From Prolixibacteraceae bacterium (GTDB lineage Bacteria > Bacteroidota > Bacteroidia > Bacteroidales > Prolixibacteraceae): a DNA stretch of 21,494 nt. The stretch's first letter is position 1. Every line of letters starts with the position of its first letter. The position numbers were made by a program, and so were the translations under genes. Location: assembly GCA_007116765.1 (NCBI GenBank), contig SKHV01000511.1:1-21494 (forward strand), read 5' to 3'. Below, one piece after another: positions 15,645 through 21,494 of this stretch. The notes beneath the pieces are model-generated. The model saw only the letters and a program-made list of their open reading frames with translations, did not search any database and had not been told where the DNA came from.

Positions 15645-18035
15645 ATGAACAACCTATTTGTAAAACACGCCATTAACAACTTATGGCAGCGAAAAAATAA
15701 CTCGATAATCAGCCTCGTGGGACTTGCTGTTGCATTTACTGCTATTTTCCATATTTATTCAATTGTAGATTTTGAACGGGGGTATGACACTCAGCATGAA
15801 AATGCAAACAGAATTTATCGGATTAGTGGCGATATTGTCGCTGCTGAAAATACCATGACACATGCCGTTCTTGGTCCGTTAATGGGGCCGGGGCTCAAAA
15901 CAGAATTTCCGGCAGTTGAATCCTTTACCCGCTTGGTTCCTGTACGTCATGCGGTTAAATTGGAAACCGATAAGGGGATAATTGAGATTGAAGAAGCTTA
16001 TACCGCCGACACGTCCGTCTTCAATATTTTCACATTTCATTTTATTTATGGCAACCCCCAACAAGCCCTTCGAAAACCCAATGAGATTGTAATCAATAAA
16101 AGCCTTAGTCAAAAAATATTTGGAAATGCAAATCCTATTGGCGAAACTATTATACGCGACGGTGCGCCTCTTACCGTTGCGGGAGTTATAAATGACAGTC
16201 CGGAAAATACTCACCATAAATTAAATGTGCTGTTTTCTATGGGAGACGAATGGAACGACCCATCACAAACTACTGGAATTAAAGCATCTGAATCTTACTG
16301 GATGCCAGTCTGTTTTGTGTTTGTTTTATTGCAGGAGAACGCGAAGATTGAAAGCATTACTGACAACTTTCAGCCGTTTTACGAAAAACACATGTCCGCT
16401 TTCGGGAAAGCCATTAATGCACAATTCACCCCGATTATTATTCCGTTGAAGGATTTGCACTTTTCCCGAAGTATGAGTTATGACAATCCAAAAGGAAACC
16501 GTACCTATTCCTACATTTTCATGGTTATCGGCTTGTTCATTTTAGTGATTGCGTTCCTTAACTATTCAAACTTATTGGTGTCGCAAAACCTTGTACATTC
16601 AAAAAACATAGGAATACGGAAAATTAATGGCGCCAACCAAACCGGGATCTACCTGCAATTCTTAATCAACTCAATGGTTATTATTGCTGTGGCATTGTTT
16701 TCAGGAGTCATTCTTTACCGGTTGTCCATTCCACTTTTAAACGAGATACCACTCATCCGTTCCAATCCATTGCCATTGGGTATGATTATTTCGTTGTCGA
16801 TAGGATTACTGCTTGTGCTGTCATTTTTATCTTCACTGATTCCATTTTTCAATCAATCGAAGAAAAGTGGGTTGAAACTTATTCTGAAAAAAGATGAATC
16901 CAAATTGAATAAAGGACAATTAAACTTTGGCCGGGTATCAACTATCGCCCAGTTTGCATTATCCATTATATTGCTCATCTCTATTATGCTAATCGGCAAG
17001 CAGCTAACTTTCCTTACGAAAAGTGATATGGGCTTCGACAAAGAAAATGTGATTATGCTGAAGCTCAATAAAACGATTTGCAGTTCTGAATCAGTTAATT
17101 CGTTAAAACAGGAAATTCTGAGAAATCCGAATGTCAAATCTGTTGCTTTTTCCAGGTACTCGCCCGGAGAAAGATTGAGTAGCTTTCATTTTCAAATTGA
17201 CCGTGATGGAAAGAAAGTAACCAAGATTGTTAACGGAATGGAGATTGATTACGATTATATTCCGTTGATGAAAATGGAATTGGCTGAAGGGAGGAATTTT
17301 GACGCGACCCATCATGATGACGATTATAAATCGGTGATCATAAACGAAGCAGCCATTGAGTTTTGTGGTTATACTCCTCCTGTTGTAGAGACAGAAATTG
17401 AAGGGGTAAAAATCATCGGCGTTTTGAAAAATGTATCTTTTAATTCCCTTCGCAATCAAACCGAACCGATGGTGCTTTATCTCGATCAACAAAATGAAGG
17501 CTATTTAAACATCAGGATAAAAGCAAACTCAGATTTAAAGACAGCTATTCACAATGTGCAAAAAAGCTGGAAGACCTTTTATGTTGATGAACCTTTTAAA
17601 ATGCAGTTTCTCGATAACCGGGTAAAAATGATGTACGACGATGATTATGCCAAAAGCAAACTAATCAAGCTTTTTACACTGGTAACCATACTGATTTCAT
17701 TAATGGGACTTTTCAATATTTCATTAATGCAAAGCAATCAGCGCACCAAGGAAATCGGCATCCGAAAAGTGAACGGTGCCCGAATTTCCGAAGTATTGGT
17801 GATACTGAACAAAGACTTTGTAAAATGGGTAGCCATAGCCTTTGTAATTGCCACCCCAATCGCATATTACGCCATGCACAAATGGCTACAAAACTTTGCC
17901 TACAAAACCGAACTGAGCTGGTGGATATTTGCGCTGGCCGGGTTGCTGGCGCTGGGAATTGCCTTGCTGACGGTTTCGTTTCAATCGTGGAAAGCTGCAA
18001 GGAGAAACCCGGTCGAAGCCTTAAGATACGAATAG
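15645..18035 (+). CDS. ABC transporter permease P5, double MacB_PCD/FtsX
   Basis: A 796-residue inner-membrane permease. Membrane segments are at about 20-41, 288-308, 337-357, 372-395 and 425-447, plus three near the C-terminus. The first extracytoplasmic domain has 'NPIGETI' (163-169), 'DSPENTHHKL' (184-193) and 'PLKDLHFSRS' (267-276). Both coupling sites are recognisable: NIGIRKINGAN (321-331) and KEIGIRKVNGARISE from 702. Residues 702-796 form the shared block, with a middle like P3 and an end like P2. There are only 17 bases between the P4 stop and this ATG, with no palindromic repeat. Downstream come two orphan permease tails and repeat B, so the operon may end here or lose strength before P6. 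Substrate unknown. Confidence 0.92.
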   Translation: MNNLFVKHAINNLWQRKNNSIISLVGLAVAFTAIFHIYSIVDFERGYDTQHENANRIYRISGDIVAAENTMTHAVLGPLMGPGLKTEFPAVESFTRLVPVRHAVKLETDKGIIEIEEAYTADTSVFNIFTFHFIYGNPQQALRKPNEIVINKSLSQKIFGNANPIGETIIRDGAPLTVAGVINDSPENTHHKLNVLFSMGDEWNDPSQTTGIKASESYWMPVCFVFVLLQENAKIESITDNFQPFYEKHMSAFGKAINAQFTPIIIPLKDLHFSRSMSYDNPKGNRTYSYIFMVIGLFILVIAFLNYSNLLVSQNLVHSKNIGIRKINGANQTGIYLQFLINSMVIIAVALFSGVILYRLSIPLLNEIPLIRSNPLPLGMIISLSIGLLLVLSFLSSLIPFFNQSKKSGLKLILKKDESKLNKGQLNFGRVSTIAQFALSIILLISIMLIGKQLTFLTKSDMGFDKENVIMLKLNKTICSSESVNSLKQEILRNPNVKSVAFSRYSPGERLSSFHFQIDRDGKKVTKIVNGMEIDYDYIPLMKMELAEGRNFDATHHDDDYKSVIINEAAIEFCGYTPPVVETEIEGVKIIGVLKNVSFNSLRNQTEPMVLYLDQQNEGYLNIRIKANSDLKTAIHNVQKSWKTFYVDEPFKMQFLDNRVKMMYDDDYAKSKLIKLFTLVTILISLMGLFNISLMQSNQRTKEIGIRKVNGARISEVLVILNKDFVKWVAIAFVIATPIAYYAMHKWLQNFAYKTELSWWIFALAGLLALGIALLTVSFQSWKAARRNPVEALRYE
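17748..18035 (+). repeat. Conserved permease 3' block, copy in P5
   Basis: 95 codons matching P2-P4. The middle (17838-17902) is identical to P3 over 65 bases; the end (FQSWKAARRNP) has the P2 version, including TTTCAATCGTGGAAAGC. Confidence 0.9.
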
Positions 18036-18050
18036 TGTCTTAAGGAAAAG

Positions 18051-18069
18051 ATCACGCTTTTGGCGTGAT
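18051..18069. other. Short hairpin after P5
   Basis: ATCACGC-TTTTG-GCGTGAT forms a 7-base-pair stem starting 15 bases after the P5 stop. No T-run follows, so it is not a clear intrinsic terminator. Its 3' arm runs directly into the first orphan permease tail. Confidence 0.5.
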
Positions 18070-18091
18070 GGAGGCACTCAGATATGAGTGA
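18068..18091 (+). pseudogene. Orphan permease 3' tail 1 (MEALRYE-stop)
   Basis: ATG-GAG-GCA-CTC-AGA-TAT-GAG-TGA matches the last codons of the permeases (V-E-A-L-R-Y-E-stop), with ATG in place of the valine codon. It is closest to the P3 ending, GTT-GAG-GCA-CTC-AGG-GAT-GAG-TAA. No coding sequence precedes it. It looks like the residue of a deleted permease, or a copied end. Confidence 0.6.
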
Positions 18092-18112
18092 CTAAATAAA
18101 GCCGAAGGCTTG

Positions 18113-18136
18113 ATGGAGGCGTTGAGGTATGAGTAA
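18113..18136 (+). pseudogene. Orphan permease 3' tail 2 (MEALRYE-stop)
   Basis: ATG-GAG-GCG-TTG-AGG-TAT-GAG-TAA is nearly identical to the P4 ending, GTG-GAG-GCG-TTG-AGA-TAT-GAA-TAA. It is preceded by a small AAGCC-GAA-GGCTT hairpin (18100-18112). Tails 1 and 2 share TGATGGAGGC at their left side, so they probably arose by the same process or from one another. Confidence 0.6.
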
Positions 18137-18137
18137 G

Positions 18138-18250
18138 TCTTAGACTATGATTTTTGTGATTGAATGATTTCTATGATAATTTTGACTGGAAGCAACGAGT
18201 ATGGAATTAGGAGGAAAACCTGTCAGGGTCTAACGAACCTGACAGCGTTT
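18138..18250 (+). repeat. Dispersed repeat B, copy 2
   Basis: The second copy of the element at 5696-5823, with TCTTAGACTATGATTTTTGT and the GATTGAATGATTTCTAT core and an AAAACCTGTCAGG ... CCTGACAGCGTTTA hairpin (arms 18220-18227 and 18238-18245). The stem here is one pair longer than in copy 1. Confidence 0.75.
18152..18184 (+). promoter_or_regulatory. Possible P6 promoter inside repeat B
   Basis: TTTG (18152-18155), a 21-base spacer and TAATTTTG (18177-18184) fit the Bacteroidota -33/-7 pattern TTTG-N19-21-TAnnTTTG. The start would be near 18190, about 160 bases before P6. The other repeat copy lacks an exact -7 match. Confidence 0.38.
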
Positions 18251-18286
18251 ATCGAAGTAAAAATATTGCCATGAGTGGAGACATAG

Positions 18287-18352
18287 ATGATCGAGGAAAC
18301 GGTTATCGATCCAAATGATAAACAGAAACTTAAATTTGATTTATACGAATGA
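18287..18352 (+). CDS. Possible 21-residue leader peptide overlapping P6
   Basis: A short frame, MIEETVIDPND... ending KFDLYE, begins six bases after a GGAG ribosome site (18277-18280) and ends in TGA overlapping the P6 ATG as ATGA (18349-18352). P6 itself has no visible ribosome site, so coupled translation from this peptide is plausible. The peptide is charged and has no membrane segment. It could instead be the remaining C-terminus of a deleted upstream gene. I recognise no family. Confidence 0.4.
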   Translation: MIEETVIDPNDKQKLKFDLYE

Positions 18353-20703
18353 AGGATCTACAATTTATATTCAGGATGTTTAGGCGCAACCCGCTCTTGG
18401 TTTTTGTGAATATTCCGGGGCTTGCCATTGGTTTAAGTGCAGTATTGCTATTGTCGGTTTACCTTAATCATGAACTCAGCTTCGACAAGCACTTTACAAC
18501 AAAAAACCAAGTATTTCGTTTGTACAACACAATTAGCGAAAACAACACCACGCAATGTGAAGCTATTTGTCTGCGAAAATCGTTCACTGAAATCCCACAA
18601 CTGGTACCTGAAATAAAATCGGCTGCACAATTGTACCGTGGATGGAATTCGAGCATTAGCATAGAAGATCAGAAAAAAAGATATCCCTACAACCAACTTT
18701 TGTATGCCGATAAAGATTTTTTTGATGTATTCGGCCTCAGTTTAATACATGGAAACCCTGAAGAGGCACTTGTAGGAGAGAGAATGGTTGTACTCACAAA
18801 AACCACTGCCTTAAAAATATTCAGACGAACCGATTGTATTGGCGAAATTATTTCGGTATCGGACGAACCATTTACTATAACCGGTGTCATTGAAGATTTG
18901 CCCAGCACCACGCACTTCAATTTCGATATATTGGCGTCGATAGAAACCGTGCACCCTGAAAATTGGGGAGGGCTCGAACTTTACACCTATTTTCTTATTC
19001 ACGAACATGCCGACATGAATGCTGCCGCTGAAAAAATTATTACAGCAAACAACGAAATAATGCAACCCTGGGCTGCACCCTTCGATGCTAAGGTAGAGTC
19101 GGGAGTCGAGAAATTATCATCCATCCATCTTCGCACTCCGGTTGATTTTGATTTATCTGCAAAAGCCAACATTGCACACATCCAAATTATTGCACTCATC
19201 GCATTTTTCATATTGCTCATTGCAATAATAAATTTCATAAACCTTTATATACTTCATGGAGAAAAACGCATTGCCGAAATTGCTGCCCGTAAATCACTTG
19301 GCGCCAATAAACCCGCACTTGCAAAACTCTTTTTTACCGAAACCGGGATAATTGGTTTTATAGCTTTAGCTGTGGCTATTGCAATATCCTTAATTGCACA
19401 GCCATTTTTTGCTCAAATTATGCAAAGTACAATTTCGTATTCCGATATTATTTCTCCCTCCGGATTACTCATTGCTAGTTCGATTTTAGTCGTTCTGGTT
19501 CTTGCAGCAGGCTCCTATCCCAGTTATTTTTTATCGAATTTGGATTTAGTCAGTGCCCTAAAAGGGAAATCATTAAAAGTGAAACGAAAAAGCACCCTAT
19601 CGCGAGTAGCCGTTGTTTTGCAATTTTCTATTTCGGTATTTTTAATTACTGCATTTACAATTGTATATGCCCAAACCAATTATTTGAGAAATATGCCCAT
19701 TGGCTTCAACCCCGATAATGTTATTGGCATTACTAACCTCGACAATCAAATTGTGAAAAGTACAAGTTCGATCGAAAACGAATTACTAAATCTCCCGTTT
19801 GTCGAAAGTGTTGGTTCTTCAACCCACGGGATGGGACAAGGCTGTAGCGGACAAGGAATAAAAATTTACGGTACAGCCGGCAGTATATTGGGCATTAACG
19901 AATACCGCATCAACCCGGGATTCGATGAAACAATGCAACTTAATTTGATTGAAGGGCGCTATTTTACTCAATCAAAAGCCGATACAAGCGGAGTATTATT
20001 AAATGAAGCCGCAGTAAAAATGTTAGGTGGTAATATCATTGCCGGAAGCTTAGTTGAAATGCACGGTAGTCCACTTCACGTTATTGGTATAGTTAAAGAT
20101 TTTATTTATGAAGATCACCCGGGCGAAGCCATTGCGCCACTGGTTATGACTAATTACCGGCACAATGTTCAAAATATCTATATCCGTACCTTGGGTAAAG
20201 TTTCGAGAGACCAGCAAGCCCAAATTGAACAAGTATTCAAAAAGCATTCTACTGATTTCATATACGGACAATTCGAACTAAAAGAAGTATATGCCAACAA
20301 ATTTACCGGCGAAGAAAGGGTGATAAAATTAGTAGCTACAGGGTCTACAATGGCTATCATCATCAGTTTTATTGGTTTGCTGGCATTAGCGATACTTAAT
20401 GTTAACCGACAAAAGAAAGAAATTGGTATTCGCAAAGTGATGGGCAGCTCTGAGGCAAAAGTTGTTCGAGCACTGCTTTCCGAAACTTTTATACTGGTCG
20501 GTATTGCTATTGTCATTGCAATCACTGCCGGATATTTTACCATGCTTCGCTGGCTCGAAAGTTTTGTTGACAAAATTAGCCTTTCGCCCTTATATTTTCT
20601 GTTTAGTGCTGCTTCTGCCCTGTTAATTGCTTTTATGGCCGTTGGTTGGCAAAGTTGGAGGGCAGCGAGGAGGAATCCAGTTGAGAGTTTAAGGTATGAG
20701 TAA
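18349..20703 (+). CDS. ABC transporter permease P6, double MacB_PCD/FtsX
   Basis: A 784-residue inner-membrane permease. Membrane segments are at about 18-39, 277-300, 329-350, 363-385 and 408-428, plus three near the C-terminus. Extracytoplasmic signatures are 'DCIGEIISV' (162-170), 'DLPSTTHFNFD' (183-193) and 'KLSSIHLRTP' (255-264). The first coupling site is EIAARKSLGAN (310-320), the second KEIGIRKVMGSS from 690. Unlike P2-P5, the C-terminal 95 residues are divergent (LSETFILVGIAIVIAITAGY and so on) except for the last ~20 residues (WQSWRAARRNPVESLRYE), whose DNA is close to P3 (TTGGCAAAGTTGGAGGGC is identical in both). It is separated from P5 by about 310 bases with orphan tails, repeat B and a possible promoter, so it may be expressed separately. 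The IS110 remnant lies just after its stop. Substrate unknown. Confidence 0.92.
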   Translation: MKDLQFIFRMFRRNPLLVFVNIPGLAIGLSAVLLLSVYLNHELSFDKHFTTKNQVFRLYNTISENNTTQCEAICLRKSFTEIPQLVPEIKSAAQLYRGWNSSISIEDQKKRYPYNQLLYADKDFFDVFGLSLIHGNPEEALVGERMVVLTKTTALKIFRRTDCIGEIISVSDEPFTITGVIEDLPSTTHFNFDILASIETVHPENWGGLELYTYFLIHEHADMNAAAEKIITANNEIMQPWAAPFDAKVESGVEKLSSIHLRTPVDFDLSAKANIAHIQIIALIAFFILLIAIINFINLYILHGEKRIAEIAARKSLGANKPALAKLFFTETGIIGFIALAVAIAISLIAQPFFAQIMQSTISYSDIISPSGLLIASSILVVLVLAAGSYPSYFLSNLDLVSALKGKSLKVKRKSTLSRVAVVLQFSISVFLITAFTIVYAQTNYLRNMPIGFNPDNVIGITNLDNQIVKSTSSIENELLNLPFVESVGSSTHGMGQGCSGQGIKIYGTAGSILGINEYRINPGFDETMQLNLIEGRYFTQSKADTSGVLLNEAAVKMLGGNIIAGSLVEMHGSPLHVIGIVKDFIYEDHPGEAIAPLVMTNYRHNVQNIYIRTLGKVSRDQQAQIEQVFKKHSTDFIYGQFELKEVYANKFTGEERVIKLVATGSTMAIIISFIGLLALAILNVNRQKKEIGIRKVMGSSEAKVVRALLSETFILVGIAIVIAITAGYFTMLRWLESFVDKISLSPLYFLFSAASALLIAFMAVGWQSWRAARRNPVESLRYE

Positions 20704-20723
20704 ATTGACTTTTATCTAACAAA

Positions 20724-21062
20724 TTACTCAACGGTATAATATTTAGATAATTGCAAATTTAGATTATTTAGTGTTCTTGATAGTGATTTGACCCTTCTTT
20801 TTAAATAGGCTTGTCTGTTTCCATCAATAATGTAAGGGTCAAATTCTACTTTTTCTGTTACCACTTTATAATATATTGTTTCCATTTTTTTTGCTGTAGC
20901 GATAACTGCCGACCCTGCACCGGATTTTGCTTTATTAGTTCTGAGATAGTCACCAAAGGGATTTTTTGCCCGCCATAAAGTATTGGCTGCTTTCCTGAAG
21001 GCTTGCCCGGCATGGTTTTTCCTTTTTCTGACTTTTGAGGATAATACTTTACCCCCGGTGAT
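20724..21062 (-). pseudogene. IS110-family transposase remnant (C-terminal part)
   Basis: The minus strand is open for 112 codons up to a TAA at 20724. It reads ITGGKVLSSKVRKRKNHAGQ at its upstream end and, further on, FRKAANTLWRAKNPFGDYLR, KSGAGSAVIATAKKMETIYY and VEFDPYI. This is the typical C-terminal Transposase_20 domain of IS110-family transposases, which bear the conserved serine-containing region and normally belong to proteins of 300-400 residues. The frame has a TAG immediately before the ITGGK segment, and what lies beyond no longer resembles the family. The N-terminal RuvC-like DEDD domain and the upstream non-coding (bridge RNA) region are therefore missing. It is a dead fragment and begins 20 bases after the P6 stop. 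Confidence 0.85.
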
Positions 21063-21335
21063 CTATGTCATCAATTGGATATTTAAAAGCATATATGCCT
21101 ATATTAATGATAGGGCTCATAAGTACCATTGTGTAAAAAGGTCTGAACATTACTCTTTTTTACAAAAATATATATTCATGTTAAATGACGTACTCATAAC
21201 GTTAGATTTTTGAATATGCTGCAGTGCGGCTGGAGTACTAATGAATAAATGACCATAAAATTAAACATCAATTCTTTTCGCTGTGCTCAGCCTCCTTTTC
21301 GGCCGCCGCGATATTCTTTTGGAAATTTTGGTTAT
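21063..21335. other. Intergenic region with no recognisable gene
   Basis: AT-rich sequence between the IS110 remnant and the terminator. I see no conserved protein, tRNA or rRNA in it. The short open frames on both strands have no family resemblance. Confidence 0.6.
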
Positions 21336-21371
21336 AAAAAAACCCCGACTCTCGTATGAGAACCGGAGTTT
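21336..21371 (-). terminator. Rho-independent terminator, minus strand
   Basis: Read on the minus strand, AAACTCCGGTTCTC-ATAC-GAGAGTCGGGGTTT followed by TTTT forms a 14-base-pair stem with a 4-base loop and a U-run of seven, three of which pair. Three positions (21367/21344, 21363/21348, 21362/21349) are G-U pairs in minus-strand RNA but A-C mismatches in plus-strand RNA, so the direction is clear. It would end a leftward transcript entering from beyond the right edge. Confidence 0.82.
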
Positions 21372-21494
21372 GGATAAGTTGGCGGCCCCCGATTGCTATC
21401 AGCGATTTTTCAGGTCATATTTATTTTAGCATTCTTTCCTGCTGCTATGTGTTTTGTGTTTGAAAGAACTTATATTTCATAACAATACATAGGG
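21372..21494. other. Right-edge region, no gene recognised
   Basis: This is presumably the 3' untranslated part of a leftward gene beyond the window, because the terminator lies downstream of it in that direction. No coding or RNA gene is recognised. TTGGCGGC (21379-21386) resembles the end of a 5S rRNA gene for only eight bases. Confidence 0.45.

Noticed and set aside
18051..18069. Intrinsic terminator after P5
   Set aside because: The hairpin is short and no T-run follows it on either strand.
2946..18250. CRISPR array
   Set aside because: The repeats are few, unevenly spaced, lie between genes and have no spacers; no cas genes are present.
20983..21213. A 76-codon plus-strand open frame
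   Set aside because: It lies partly antisense to the IS110 remnant and has no recognisable domain.
21268..21350. Minus-strand frame ending IAAAEKEAEHSEKN-stop
   Set aside because: It reads through the terminator hairpin, has no start codon in a sensible place, and matches no family I know.
21372..21400. Possible 3' end of a 5S rRNA or a tRNA next to the terminator
   Set aside because: Only about eight bases (TTGGCGGC) resemble a 5S end and no tRNA-like fold can be drawn.

Overview
The window looks like chromosomal DNA of a member of the Bacteroidota, probably from the Bacteroidales/Marinilabiliales side of the phylum; the order is a guess. The reasons are TAnnTTTG-type -7 boxes, few clear Shine-Dalgarno sites, many ~760-800 residue double-FtsX permeases, palindromic intergenic repeats of the CCTAAATCCCC type, and an IS110-type remnant. 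Nearly all of it is an ABC permease cluster interrupted by two unrelated genes.

Layout. Positions 5-492 (minus) hold a small two-gene operon, a DUF433 antitoxin-like protein and a DUF2442 protein. Two large permeases follow on the plus strand (544-2937 and 3146-5533, here called P1 and P2). A SNF2-family helicase (5963-8602, plus) and a convergent AAA_14/DUF4143 ATPase (8635-9798, minus) split the cluster. From 10041 on comes a single MacB/LolD-type ABC ATPase (10041-10733) and four more permeases: P3 10838-13132, P4 13228-15627, P5 15645-18035, P6 18349-20703. The right end has a 5'-truncated IS110 transposase remnant (20724-21062, minus) and a strong minus-strand terminator (21336-21371).

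How the genes fit together. The ATPase has every catalytic motif and is the only ABC ATPase for six permeases, so it probably energises several of them in turn, or alternative complexes of them. Each permease has about 8 membrane segments and two large extracytoplasmic MacB_PCD-like domains. No HlyD-type adaptor or TolC-type outer-membrane protein is present here. The ATPase gene has a sigma-54-like promoter and ACAG/CTGT palindromes upstream, which suggests induction by an enhancer-binding response regulator lying outside the window.

The most unusual signal is at the permease 3' ends. P2, P3, P4 and P5 are very divergent over most of their length but share an almost identical 95-codon C-terminal block, with a patchwork of variants that looks like gene conversion. 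Two orphan copies of only the last codons of such genes (each reading MEALRYE-stop) lie in tandem after P5, as if further paralogues had been deleted. Related palindromic repeats sit in most of the gaps between genes and would give more homology for recombination. Together this suggests a permease array that gains, loses and remodels members while keeping the ATPase-coupling end constant.
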